Part shown: one piece after another, positions 1 to 8,036 of the stretch
Numbering within the stretch: the first letter of the stretch is position 1
Layout: every line of letters starts with the position of its first letter
Source of the DNA: Insulibacter thermoxylanivorax
Lineage (GTDB): Bacteria > Bacillota > Bacilli > Paenibacillales > DA-C8
Direction: 5' to 3'
Assembly (NCBI RefSeq): GCF_015472005.1
Contig: NZ_BMAQ01000004.1
Location: 83,741-147,740 of the forward strand
DNA: 64,000 bases
Notes under the pieces: generated by a model
Database searches by the model: none
What the model was told of the DNA's origin: nothing
What the model saw: only the letters and a program-made list of their open reading frames with translations
Program-made: the position numbers and the translations under genes

Positions 1-1
1 G

Positions 2-157
2 ATCATCTTGCTGCATAAGAATCTCGGCATCACCCGCTTCATGCTGCACAGCGATTTTGGCTCGATCCCGCATGAAGACATGCTGCGCTCGATCGAACTC
101 CTCGGGACTAAGGTGGCGCCTCTGGTGCGGCAAGAGATCGCCAAACTATACTCCTGA
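2..157 (+). CDS. Luciferase-like monooxygenase, C-terminal end (partial)
   Basis: The open frame enters from the left edge and stops at TGA 155-157, leaving 51 residues. The visible segment contains RFMLHSDFGSIPHE followed by LRSIELLGTKVAPLVR, which I recognise as the C-terminal signature of LLM-class flavin-dependent oxidoreductases (bacterial luciferase family, flavin-binding TIM barrel). The substrate cannot be inferred because the catalytic part lies outside the window. A hairpin at 280-324 follows on the same strand and may end the transcript. Confidence 0.7.
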   Translation: MILLHKNLGITRFMLHSDFGSIPHEDMLRSIELLGTKVAPLVRQEIAKLYS

Positions 158-279
158 TCTTGGCGATTCACCATCTTCCAAACTTGCACCCGTATGGTTG
201 GATGTTTAAGTGTGCAGATGAGCATGCAGAGGAGTAAAATCAGTGCGCGAGGCGAAGTTCATCACGCATAAGTACGCAT

Positions 280-325
280 AGGGCTGTCCGCCAGTCAGTC
301 ATCACTGCTTGCTGGACAGCCCTTA
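280..325 (+). terminator. Hairpin, probable bidirectional terminator
   Basis: AGGGCTGTCC-GCCAG pairs with CTGG-ACAGCCCT across a loop of about 18 bases, followed by TTATT. It lies between the convergent ends of the monooxygenase and the diguanylate cyclase. The stem core GGGCTGTCC/GGACAGCCC recurs in the terminator at 5606-5649. Confidence 0.6.
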
Positions 326-1333
326 TTCATCGCTGACGGTGTGATTCTTGCCGCTCCGCTTCGCTTTATATAATAACGCATCTGCTTGATCGAACAGCTC
401 TGAACCGCTCATACCGGGCTTCGCCGCCTTGAGACCGATGCTGACCGTCACCGGTTCATGCCCTGTCTCTGGATGTCGGAAACGCATCAAGGATGTACGG
501 ATGCGCTCGCAGATGTACAAGGAATCCTTAAGCGATTTATCGGTGAAGATCAATGCAAACTCCTCACCGCCATACCGTGCTGCGAAGTCCTCGCTCTCCT
601 TCTCGCGGCTGATCGTCTCCGCGACCCTCGTAATGATCACATCCCCTGTTGAATGGCCGTATGTATCATTGATCTGTTTGAAATTATCGATATCCATCAC
701 CGCCACCTGCAAGTATTCGATCTGCCGGTCCTTCAGCTCTTCCAGCATGGAATCCAGGTATTCATAGAACATCTTGTGATTATACAACCCGGTCAGCGGA
801 TCGGTCTTGGACAGTTTCTCCATCATCATGCTGTTGGAACGAAGGCGTGCACCGATGATCGCTTCTGCCGCAAGCAAACTGGTGACCAAGATATGTATCG
901 ATACCAATGGAACCATGTGATGCAGGGGGTCTGGAGCAAGGAATACCGTTTCATGATACCGGCTTACAAAATAGATAGTATAGACTACGTTAGCCAATCC
1001 GATGATGAGTACAGGACGATAATCAAAATACAAGGAGATCAGGGCGCTGTAGAAGAAAGTCAGGATGTAGACGACGAATTCCGGCGGAAGGAGATAACCC
1101 TGGATCGAGAAGATCAAAGCGATATAGTACATGATGTATCGATCGAGGATCTGTCTCCATACCAGAATGGTGGGGATCGTGAAGAGCAGGACGCCTGCGG
1201 TCAGAATCGCTGCGGCAAATCTTAATTCGACGGCAATCGCTGCCGAGATGCTTCCCACGATCGCCATCGTCCAGCATATGAACAGCATAAACTTGTTGCG
1301 ATCGTTCAATGAATATAAGTCCCATGACTTCAT
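323..1333 (-). CDS. Membrane-bound diguanylate cyclase (GGDEF domain)
   Basis: Makes cyclic di-GMP from two GTP. The first roughly 165 residues are hydrophobic with five or six predicted membrane segments and no recognised sensor. The GGDEF domain follows (KLSKTDPLTGLYNHKMF entry, D/N substrate motif MDIDNFKQINDTYGH) with an active GGEEF at about residues 255-259. The RxxD product-inhibition site expected just upstream is replaced by ESED, so classical I-site feedback looks absent. I chose ATG 1333 (MKSWDL) because GGAGGGGGGAGAGG lies just upstream on the coding strand; the longer frame to 1372 would begin inside a terminator. A c-di-GMP-I riboswitch and terminator precede the gene, so expression is probably controlled by its own product. 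Confidence 0.9.
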   Translation of the reverse strand: MKSWDLYSLNDRNKFMLFICWTMAIVGSISAAIAVELRFAAAILTAGVLLFTIPTILVWRQILDRYIMYYIALIFSIQGYLLPPEFVVYILTFFYSALISLYFDYRPVLIIGLANVVYTIYFVSRYHETVFLAPDPLHHMVPLVSIHILVTSLLAAEAIIGARLRSNSMMMEKLSKTDPLTGLYNHKMFYEYLDSMLEELKDRQIEYLQVAVMDIDNFKQINDTYGHSTGDVIITRVAETISREKESEDFAARYGGEEFALIFTDKSLKDSLYICERIRTSLMRFRHPETGHEPVTVSIGLKAAKPGMSGSELFDQADALLYKAKRSGKNHTVSDE

Positions 1334-1370
1334 CAGCCTCTCCCCCCTCCGATCGATACATACACATAAC

Positions 1371-1395
1371 AAAAGCCACTTTATAGGAAAGTGGC
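1371..1395 (-). terminator. Riboswitch-coupled intrinsic terminator
   Basis: On the minus strand GCCACTT and AAGTGGC arms (1375-1381 and 1389-1395) form a hairpin followed by TTTTGTT. It lies between the c-di-GMP-I aptamer and the cyclase start, the expected position of an expression platform acting by transcription termination. Confidence 0.75.
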
Positions 1396-1407
1396 CGAAG
1401 TGTCTAT

Positions 1408-1499
1408 TTGCCTCGGCGGACCGGCTGCCATAGTCATAGAATCTGTCCTTAGGCCCGCAGCTTTGCGTCTTTGTCTTTCGACAAGTTTGCCCTTATCGA
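1408..1499 (-). promoter_or_regulatory. Cyclic di-GMP-I (GEMM-I) riboswitch aptamer
   Basis: Read on the minus strand, the conserved GEMM-I elements occur in order: AGGGCAAAC, a short hairpin TTGTC-GAAA-GACAA with a GNRA tetraloop, AGACGCAAAGC, GGGCCTAA, then a second stem leading to GCAGCCGGTCC and GCCGA. Spacing and order fit the class I c-di-GMP aptamer. It is followed immediately by an intrinsic terminator and then a diguanylate cyclase gene, so it probably senses the product of the enzyme it controls. Whether ligand turns expression on or off cannot be read with certainty by eye. Confidence 0.9.
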
Positions 1500-1692
1500 A
1501 TTCTTAGAGTAATTATAAATCAGCTGTCCCCCACGTTCAACATAATTCGACATTCTTCACGTCTATCAGCAAGGAATAACAGTCTGTTGGAACTGGTTCT
1601 TACCTCATGTATTAGGTCTTTAGAATTTATTTCGCTTGTTTACTCTTGCATGCATCCTTCACTCTATCCCATCTGGCGGCTGCACTCTCATA

Positions 1693-1727
1693 AGAGAAGC
1701 CTGAACGACTCGGCATTCAGGCTTCTT
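1693..1727 (-). terminator. Terminator hairpin of mqo
   Basis: GAAGCCTGAA...TTCAGGCTTC inverted repeat on the minus strand, overlapping the TGA stop of mqo. The downstream tract TCTCTTAT is only weakly U-rich. Confidence 0.55.
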
Positions 1728-3240
1728 GCTGTACACTTGCTGTTTGGCCGGGCACTGCTTCTGCTTCTAATCCCAGCATGCGTGCCGTTGATTCGTGCAG
1801 TTCCTGAATCAGCTCGGGATGTTCCGTTAACTTGAGGCCATAGGAAGGAATCATCTCCACAATCTTCTCTTCCCAAGCCTTGAGATATTGCGGAAAACAT
1901 CTCTGGATCACTTCCAACATCACGGATACGGCTGTGGAAGCACCTGGGGAAGCACCTAACAGAGCGGCAATCGACCCGTCCGCCGCGCTGATCACCTCAG
2001 TTCCGAATTGCAGCGTTCCTCTGCCGACTGCTGTGTCCTTGATGATCTGAACCCGCTGTCCAGCGACGATCAGCTCCCAATCTTCGCTCCTCGCATTCGG
2101 GATGAACTCTCGCAAGGCCTCCATGCGCTGTTCCTTCGTCAACATGACCTGCTGGATGAGGTATGCCGTCAGCGAGAAATTCTTCACCCCGGCGGCCAGC
2201 ATCGTCAACAAATTGTGCAGCTTCACGGATGTGAACAGATCAAGCATCGACCCGGCTTTCAAGAACTTGGGCGAGAAGCCCGCAAAGGGACCGAACAACA
2301 GGGATCTTTCGTGATCGATGATCCTCGTATCCAAGTGCGGCACCGACATCGGCGGTGCGCCGACCGGAGCCTTGCCGTACACCTTCGCATGGTGCTGTGT
2401 GACGATCTCCGGATTCTTGCAGACCATGAACAAGCCGCTGACCGGGAAACCGCCGATCCCCTTGCCCTCGGGAATGCCGGACTTCTGCAGCAGATGCAGA
2501 CTGCCGCCTCCGCCGCCGATGAAGACGAACTTGGCACGGTGGTATTCTGTCTCACCGGTCTGAAGATTCCTAACCTTAAGTTCCCAAGATCCGTCGCCGG
2601 CGCGCTTGAGATCATCCACGTGGCGATGGTATTGGACATTCACCTGCTTCCGCTGCAGATGACCAAAGAGCAGACGCGTTAATGCCCCAAAGTTCACATC
2701 CGTGCCCGATTCCATTCGCGTCGCCGCGATCGGGCCCTTTATGATCCGATCCTGCATCATCAGCGGGATCCACTCCCGAAGCTGATCCGGATCCTCCGAA
2801 TACTCCATGCCTTGAAACAGCGGATGGCGTGACATCGTCTCGTAGCGTTTCTTAAGGAAAGCCGAATCTTGCTCTCCTTGGACGAAACTCATATGCGGTA
2901 CAGGAGCGATAAAATCCCGCGGATTCTCAATGATCTTGCTCTGCACAAGATAAGACCAGAACTGCTTGGATACTTGGAATTCCTCGTTCACTTTCACCGC
3001 TTTGCTGATGTCGATGGAGCCGTCCGGCTGTTCGACGGTATAGTTCAGCTCGCATAAGGATGCATGCCCGGTGCCGGCGTTGTTCCATTCATTCGAACTT
3101 TCTTCGCCCGGCCGGGACAATCGTTCGAATACGGTGATCTCCCAGTCAGGTGCTAACTCCTTAAGCAGCGTACCCAGTGTCGCACTCATGATCCCCGCGC
3201 CGATCAAGATGACGTCAGTTCTAGAATGTTGATTGCTCAT
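1717..3240 (-). CDS. mqo: Malate:quinone oxidoreductase
   Basis: Membrane-associated FAD enzyme that oxidises (S)-malate to oxaloacetate and passes electrons to the quinone pool, an NAD-independent alternative to malate dehydrogenase. The 507-residue product shows the N-terminal FAD dinucleotide motif [13 protein letters not shown] (about residues 11-23), then [17 protein letters not shown] and the PVSGLF-type segments typical of the Mqo family, and has the family's usual length. ATG 3240 is chosen over the upstream in-frame codon at 3321 because TGAGGAC lies about 8 bases before it. A cre-like site sits about 53 bases upstream at 3293-3306, suggesting CcpA control, common for TCA-cycle genes in this phylum. 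Transcribed alone. Confidence 0.92.
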   Translation of the reverse strand: MSNQHSRTDVILIGAGIMSATLGTLLKELAPDWEITVFERLSRPGEESSNEWNNAGTGHASLCELNYTVEQPDGSIDISKAVKVNEEFQVSKQFWSYLVQSKIIENPRDFIAPVPHMSFVQGEQDSAFLKKRYETMSRHPLFQGMEYSEDPDQLREWIPLMMQDRIIKGPIAATRMESGTDVNFGALTRLLFGHLQRKQVNVQYHRHVDDLKRAGDGSWELKVRNLQTGETEYHRAKFVFIGGGGGSLHLLQKSGIPEGKGIGGFPVSGLFMVCKNPEIVTQHHAKVYGKAPVGAPPMSVPHLDTRIIDHERSLLFGPFAGFSPKFLKAGSMLDLFTSVKLHNLLTMLAAGVKNFSLTAYLIQQVMLTKEQRMEALREFIPNARSEDWELIVAGQRVQIIKDTAVGRGTLQFGTEVISAADGSIAALLGASPGASTAVSVMLEVIQRCFPQYLKAWEEKIVEMIPSYGLKLTEHPELIQELHESTARMLGLEAEAVPGQTASVQQEA

Positions 3241-3292
3241 AGATACCGTCCTCACATGAGTATTTGTCGCAGACAAGAGGCTGTTGCCCCCA

Positions 3293-3306
3293 TGTAAGCG
3301 CTCACC
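3293..3306 (+). promoter_or_regulatory. Candidate cre (CcpA) site upstream of mqo
   Basis: TGTAAGCGCTCACC matches 13 of 14 positions of the cre consensus TGWAANCGNTNWCA; only the last base differs. It lies just upstream of the mqo start. By eye only. Confidence 0.4.
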
Positions 3307-3398
3307 CAGTCTGTTATACAACCAACCTTCTCGTCCGAATTCTGCGTTATTTTACTATCCATAGTGTATCATTATTGTGAATATATGAAAATATCATT

Positions 3399-4295
3399 TT
3401 ATGGTGATATCCGCTCTTGACTCAATTGCTCGACAAACTTCTTCGAAGCCGGGGACAGGGAGACGCTTTGGAGATAACAGATGCCGATGTGCCGCTTCGG
3501 AATCTCCTGCTGTAAGGGGATCTCGTATACGAGCTGCTGTTCCAGATAATCGCGGGCAAACTGTTTGATCACACAGGCGATCCCCAGATTGATCTTGGCA
3601 AACTCCAACAACAGGTCATGGGATCCCAGTTCAAATTCCGGAGACACCTTCACCCCCGCCGCAGACAGCACATCCTCTACATACTTCCGCGAGTTGGAGC
3701 TTGGCTCCAACAAGATCAGGGGCAGAGAAGCAATGTCCCGAAGATGCATCGGTTCCCGGCACTGCGCTCGATATTTGTCTCCGCAGACGAAGATATCTTG
3801 CACTTCTAGACAGGGGATCTGTTCCAAGGAGGGATCGTTCAGCGGAAAATTGCATACGCCGAGATCGACAGCCCCCGACTTGAGCAGGGCACAGATTTCC
3901 AGTGTCGTACCGTTCACAATCTTGAACCGGATATTCGGATAGCGAATGTGGAATTCCTCCAGATAGGGCAGAAGGAAATGTTTCGAGATCGTATCGCCGA
4001 CTCCGATCTTCAGCTCACCGATCGTCATATCTTTGAATTCGGTTAATTTCTGCTCGCCTGCTTCAATTAAACTCAGCGCGGAGTGGGCATACTCAAAGAG
4101 TAAGCTGCCTTCCGTCGTCAGCGTGACACCTCTGGTCGTACGGTTAAAAAGACGCGTATCCAGTTCATTCTCCAGCTGCATAATCGCTTGGCTGACGGCG
4201 GATTGAGACATATAAAGCTCTTGGGCGGCGCGGGAGATGCTGCCATTTCTGGCCGTGATGCAGAATACTCTATATAGGTCAAGTTTCGTCGTCAT
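3399..4295 (-). CDS. LysR-family transcriptional regulator
   Basis: 298 residues, the usual LysR length. The N-terminal winged helix-turn-helix is clear (GSISRAAQELYMSQSAVSQAI, residues about 18-38; LFNRTTRGVTLT), followed by a LysR substrate-binding domain (GELKIGVGDTI, LPYLEEFHIRYPNIRF). AAGGAG precedes ATG 4295 by nine bases. It is divergent from the CofE-like gene at 4404, the classical LysR arrangement, so that gene is the likely target; a palindrome ATATCA-AGTATA-TGATAT at 4310-4327 in the shared region is a candidate operator. The effector is unknown. Confidence 0.9.
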   Translation of the reverse strand: MTTKLDLYRVFCITARNGSISRAAQELYMSQSAVSQAIMQLENELDTRLFNRTTRGVTLTTEGSLLFEYAHSALSLIEAGEQKLTEFKDMTIGELKIGVGDTISKHFLLPYLEEFHIRYPNIRFKIVNGTTLEICALLKSGAVDLGVCNFPLNDPSLEQIPCLEVQDIFVCGDKYRAQCREPMHLRDIASLPLILLEPSSNSRKYVEDVLSAAGVKVSPEFELGSHDLLLEFAKINLGIACVIKQFARDYLEQQLVYEIPLQQEIPKRHIGICYLQSVSLSPASKKFVEQLSQERISP

Positions 4296-4309
4296 GATAA
4301 GTACTCCTT

Positions 4310-4327
4310 ATATCAAGTATATGATAT
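4310..4327. promoter_or_regulatory. Candidate LysR operator palindrome
   Basis: ATATCA-AGTATA-TGATAT lies between the divergent LysR gene and the CofE-like gene, immediately upstream of the LysR ribosome binding site. AT-rich dyads in this position are typical of LysR binding, but binding is inference. Confidence 0.35.
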
Positions 4328-4403
4328 ATCTATTTTACTTATATCGGGCATCTCTTGTATAGTTTATATAGTAGGATAACTTTTCGAATGAGGAGCGTAT
4401 AGG

Positions 4404-5594
4404 ATGGATAGAATGGTTGGTACAGTTGTGCGAGGGATTCGTTGTCCCATCATCCAACAAGGGGATGTGATCGAAGAGATCGTGGTAAACAGCCTCCTGC
4501 AAGCATCTGCAGAAGCGGGGTTTGAGTTCCGTGATCGCGACATCGTATCCATCACCGAATCCGTCGTGGCCAGAGCACAGGGGAATTATGCTACTGTGGA
4601 CCAGATCGCTCAAGATGTGCGCAGGAAATTCAACGATGAACCGCTGGGCGTGTTGTTCCCGATCTTAAGCCGCAACCGGTTCGGCGTTAACTTGCGCGGC
4701 ATCGCCAGAGGAGCAAGCAAGATCATCCTGCAGCTCAGTTACCCGTCCGACGAAGTGGGGAATCACTTGATCGATCTGGATACCCTCGATGACAAAGGAG
4801 TCAATCCCTGGACGGATGTGCTGACCGAAGAGGAATACCGGAAGCTGTTCGGCTATCGGAAACATACCTTCACCGGAATTGATTATATTGAATACTACAA
4901 ATCCATCGTCGAAGGTGAAGGCATCCCTTGTGAGGTGATCTTCTCTAATCAACCTAAGACGATTCTGAACTATACGAAGCAGGTGTTGACCTGTGACATC
5001 CACAGCCGCAAGCGCACGAAACGTATCCTAGTAGAAAACGGCGGCGAGAGGATCTTCAATCTCGAGGACATCTTGCGGGAACCGGTGGACGGAAGCGGGT
5101 ATAACGAAATCTACGGACTGCTGGGATCGAACAAATCGACGGAAGACAGCGTGAAACTGTTTCCTCGCAACTGCCAGCCGGTTGTAGAACGCATCCAACA
5201 GATGCTGCTCGAGAAGACAGGGAAGAAGATCGAAGTGATGATCTATGGGGACGGCGCATTCAAAGATCCCGTAGGGAATATCTGGGAGCTGGCCGACCCA
5301 TGCGTATCGCCGGCGTACACATCTGGTCTCGAAGGTACGCCGAATGAGGTGAAGCTGAAATATCTCGCGGATAACAACTTCGCCAACTTGAAGGGCCAAG
5401 AGCTGGAGCAAGCAATCACCGAGTTCATCAGCCATAAGGACGATAACCTGGTAGGGGCGATGGAGTCCCAAGGTACAACTCCCCGCAGACTAACGGATCT
5501 GATCGGCTCGTTGTCCGATCTGACTTCCGGCAGCGGCGACAAAGGAACACCGATCGTGTTCATCCAAGGTTATTTCGATAACTTCACAACTTAA
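4404..5594 (+). CDS. Coenzyme F420-0:L-glutamate ligase family protein (CofE-like)
   Basis: 396 residues. The N-terminal half has the fold signature of the CofE/FbiB ligase family (FRDRDIVSITESVVARAQGN, where CofE has DGDVVVVTSKVVSKAEG; then NRFGVNLRGIARGA), and ADPCVSPAYTSG lies in the C-terminal half. In F420 producers CofE adds glutamate to F420-0. Here it stands alone with no visible fbiA/cofD, cofG or cofH, and the protein is longer than archaeal CofE, so a different amide-bond-forming role is possible. GAGGAG lies about 10 bases before ATG 4404. It is divergent from a LysR regulator and ends at a strong terminator. Family assignment is reasonably sure; the substrate is unknown. Confidence 0.75.
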   Translation: MDRMVGTVVRGIRCPIIQQGDVIEEIVVNSLLQASAEAGFEFRDRDIVSITESVVARAQGNYATVDQIAQDVRRKFNDEPLGVLFPILSRNRFGVNLRGIARGASKIILQLSYPSDEVGNHLIDLDTLDDKGVNPWTDVLTEEEYRKLFGYRKHTFTGIDYIEYYKSIVEGEGIPCEVIFSNQPKTILNYTKQVLTCDIHSRKRTKRILVENGGERIFNLEDILREPVDGSGYNEIYGLLGSNKSTEDSVKLFPRNCQPVVERIQQMLLEKTGKKIEVMIYGDGAFKDPVGNIWELADPCVSPAYTSGLEGTPNEVKLKYLADNNFANLKGQELEQAITEFISHKDDNLVGAMESQGTTPRRLTDLIGSLSDLTSGSGDKGTPIVFIQGYFDNFTT

Positions 5595-5605
5595 TCCCCA
5601 TGAAG

Positions 5606-5649
5606 AAAGGGGCTGTCCAGTCAGTCAACGATGACTGGACAGCCCCTTT
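5606..5649 (+). terminator. Strong bidirectional terminator between convergent genes
   Basis: A perfect 18-base-pair stem AAAGGGGCTGTCCAGTCA / TGACTGGACAGCCCCTTT with an eight-base loop. It separates the CofE-like gene from purC on the opposite strand. The core is shared with the hairpin at 280-325. Confidence 0.8.
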
Positions 5650-5689
5650 GCTGTTCCACGTTGTCTTCTCCGATCTTCATGACACCTTC

Positions 5690-6376
5690 TTAATCTCCAA
5701 GGATTAACCGTTCCAACTCCAGCGGCTCGACATAGACCCCGTCCTTATACGCGCGCATATTCCCGCCGGAGATCTCATCGATCAGCACAACCTCTCCATT
5801 CGACTTCAGACGACCGAACTCCAGCTTGATGTCATATAGTTCAATCCCCTTCTTCGCAAGCTCATCCTTTACCACTTGGCTGATCTCCTTCGTCAAGCGT
5901 TCCAGGGTGTCGTATTCTTCGGCCGTCAAGATCCCGAGCATCTCCAGCGCTGCCTTGCTGATCGGCGGATCCTGCCGCTCATCATCCTTGATCGTCACCT
6001 CAACGAAAGCATCCAGCGGTTGCCCTTCCTTCGCGTAGAGCCCATAACGGCGCAGGAAGCTGCCGGCTGCCCGATAACGGCAGATCACTTCCAGACCATG
6101 TCCGAAGACGTCCGCCGGAGCGACGGTCATCGTCGCTTGCTCAATATCCGCATCGATATAGTGGGTTGGGATGTTCCGTTCATGCAGCCGCTCAAAAAAA
6201 TACTTCGTCAGGCGAAGCCCAGCGCGGCCGGCGCCCTCCATGACCAAACCTACGGTGTTCGCACCTGGGTCAAACACGCCGTTCTCGCCCGTCATGTCAT
6301 CTTTGAATTTGAGCAGATAGTTTCCATCTTCCAGTTCGTATACATCTTTGGTCTTGCCCGTATAGATTCGTTTCAT
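5690..6376 (-). CDS. purC: SAICAR synthetase (phosphoribosylaminoimidazole-succinocarboxamide synthase)
   Basis: Joins aspartate to CAIR with ATP in de novo purine synthesis. The 228-residue product begins MKRIYTGKTKDVYEL, followed by LKFKDDMTGENG, the family ATP-binding entry, and near the C-terminus LIDEISGGNMR, close to the usual DE(V/I)SPDxxR region. Length is normal for the short bacterial form. AAGGGG lies about eight bases before ATG 6376. PurC usually sits inside a large pur operon in this phylum; here it is alone between a terminator and a diguanylate cyclase, so it may be an extra or relocated copy. Confidence 0.9.
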   Translation of the reverse strand: MKRIYTGKTKDVYELEDGNYLLKFKDDMTGENGVFDPGANTVGLVMEGAGRAGLRLTKYFFERLHERNIPTHYIDADIEQATMTVAPADVFGHGLEVICRYRAAGSFLRRYGLYAKEGQPLDAFVEVTIKDDERQDPPISKAALEMLGILTAEEYDTLERLTKEISQVVKDELAKKGIELYDIKLEFGRLKSNGEVVLIDEISGGNMRAYKDGVYVEPLELERLILGD

Positions 6377-6506
6377 CCTACAATCCCCTTATCGGTTGGC
6401 TTAATATGGATTGGTTTATCTCGATTCCCATCATGACATATCGCCTTTACTGAAGTCAATGCGCAGTTCATGTCACCCGGCGAATTCCTTGCGTTTCACG
6501 TACAGA

Positions 6507-6526
6507 AGCCCCCGGACTCGGAGGCT
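6507..6526 (-). terminator. Terminator hairpin of the second diguanylate cyclase
   Basis: AGCCTCCG-AGTC-CGGGGGCT on the minus strand, fully paired with one wobble, directly after the stop codon at 6528. The downstream U-tract is weak. Confidence 0.5.
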
Positions 6527-6527
6527 C

Positions 6528-7646
6528 CTATGCCGAATGGCTTGCGTATGCAATTCTGTTCTTGCCCGTGTGTTTCGCTTGATAAAGCAAGGCATCGGTC
6601 TCGGCGAAGAAACGTGATTTGCCTGATCCATGGATATAGGAAGAAAGGCCGATGCTGACCGTCACTCTGCGGCCGTCAAGTTCCGGATGATGAAGCCCAT
6701 GGATGGCTTCGCGAACTCGTTCGCACAGTTCCAAAGCCTCTTCCAAGGTCCGCTCTGGGAAGATGATCGCAAACTCTTCGCCGCCGTATCTGGCGATGAT
6801 CTCCTCCGCTGTAAGCGACTGCTGCAAGGTTTGAGCGACCCGTTTTAAGATGAGATCCCCCGTCGCATGACCGAACGTATCATTGATTGATTTGAAATCA
6901 TCGATATCGATGACCGCGAGCTGAAGCGGCATCTGATTCCTCTCGCAATGCTCGATCATGTGTTCCAGATATTCTTGGAACGTCCTGTGATTGTACAGAT
7001 CGGTGAGCGCATCCGTCTTGCTTAACCGCTCCATGATGATGTTCTTCACCATCAGATCCCGCTGGGAATGGGCGGAACGAATCAGCTTCTCCATCATATC
7101 CCTGCCCCTGTGAATGAGCTGCATGAGGATCAGATACTGGCCTGTCAATATATAGAGCAAAGCGAAGCGCTCATAGATCGTCATATGATTCCATGTAACG
7201 GGAAACAATAGATACATCAATACGAGCACTGCTATAGAGGTCAGGTATGAAAAGGTAAGATACTTCTTAGAAAAGTGAAAAGCAGCGACCAGCATCGGAA
7301 TCATCATCGTGTACTGTATCCCGATCAGCGTCTGATTGCCGTAGATCAGGGCTGCTCCAAGCAGCGTACCCGTCAGGATGATGATATAAGGATGCGGTCT
7401 CGTACCGTATCTTTCCAACAGCTCGTTCACCAGCACGATCAAGATCTGCACACCCGAAGGAATCACCAGCGTATGAACGAGATAGCGCGGCACATCCTCC
7501 GGCTGCAGCCAGATCTTGATGATCAAAGCGATGATCTCCGCCAGCAAAGCGATGCCTACTACGATCCAATAGACGTTTAAGATTTTCCTCTGCCATACCT
7601 TCCCATCGATCTGTAATTCATGTAATTCTGCCACGATCTTTCGCAC
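6528..7646 (-). CDS. Membrane-bound diguanylate cyclase (GGDEF domain)
   Basis: 372 residues. About five or six hydrophobic segments occupy residues 25-175, then a linker and a GGDEF domain (LSKTDALTDLYNHRTFQEYLEHM; VIDIDDFKSINDTFGHATGD) with GGEEF at about 288-292. As in the first cyclase of the window the I-site RxxD is not conserved (TAEE in its place). The two share layout but diverge in the membrane part, so they are paralogs rather than a recent copy. The start is uncertain: GTG 7646 opens the frame, and a second in-frame GTG at 7634 with AGGG 11 bases upstream is an alternative. No riboswitch-like sequence was seen upstream. Confidence 0.85.
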   Translation of the reverse strand: MRKIVAELHELQIDGKVWQRKILNVYWIVVGIALLAEIIALIIKIWLQPEDVPRYLVHTLVIPSGVQILIVLVNELLERYGTRPHPYIIILTGTLLGAALIYGNQTLIGIQYTMMIPMLVAAFHFSKKYLTFSYLTSIAVLVLMYLLFPVTWNHMTIYERFALLYILTGQYLILMQLIHRGRDMMEKLIRSAHSQRDLMVKNIIMERLSKTDALTDLYNHRTFQEYLEHMIEHCERNQMPLQLAVIDIDDFKSINDTFGHATGDLILKRVAQTLQQSLTAEEIIARYGGEEFAIIFPERTLEEALELCERVREAIHGLHHPELDGRRVTVSIGLSSYIHGSGKSRFFAETDALLYQAKHTGKNRIAYASHSA

Positions 7647-8036
7647 CCTATAAGTAGAATTTTCCTCGGGGCTATGTCTATGCCCTAACCTGCTTATTCA
7701 ACACTGAGTTGAAGGATAGTCATATCCCTTCGTATCCAACTTCTAAAGCACGAGTTGCAGCTGCGATAAGCATCACGCCGCGTTCATGCTGGAGGGGATT
7801 CATGTAACCGTTCTCAACTGCGCTCGATTTCTTGTCTGGATATAGTACGCTTTTGTTCACAGGCTGTTCATTTATTATAAATCTTTCCTGGCCGAACGTC
7901 CACGGTAGAGGAGCCGTTTCTGGGGATCACTCAGCTTCATGAGCAGACAATCTCCGAGAGAGATTGATGCCCGATCCTCAGGAGAGGATCGGGCACGATA
8001 GGATAACCCAAAGGGGAGGCTGTATGGGTTATAAGC
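7647..8036. other. Intergenic region between cyclase and xylanase
   Basis: 390 bases. The right end holds the xylanase terminator (7968-7995). The rest presumably carries the promoter of the cyclase; no good -35/-10 pair, RNA element or protein gene could be supported. Confidence 0.5.
7968..7995 (-). terminator. Terminator hairpin of the first xylanase
   Basis: GCCCGATCCTC/GAGGATCGGGC inverted repeat with a short loop, just downstream of the xylanase stop at 8037. The stem resembles that of the second xylanase at 12601-12640, so the terminator seems duplicated with the gene. No U-tract. Confidence 0.6.

Noticed and set aside
653..1225. 190-codon open frame on the plus strand
   Set aside because: Antisense to the diguanylate cyclase, no ribosome binding site, no recognisable motif; it mirrors codon bias of the true gene.
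7740..7940. Open minus-strand frame of about 67 codons upstream of the second cyclase (contains SAVENGYMNPLQHERG)
   Set aside because: No ATG with RBS in a useful place; the only initiators (GTG, then a late ATG) are badly spaced. Length is compatible with chance.
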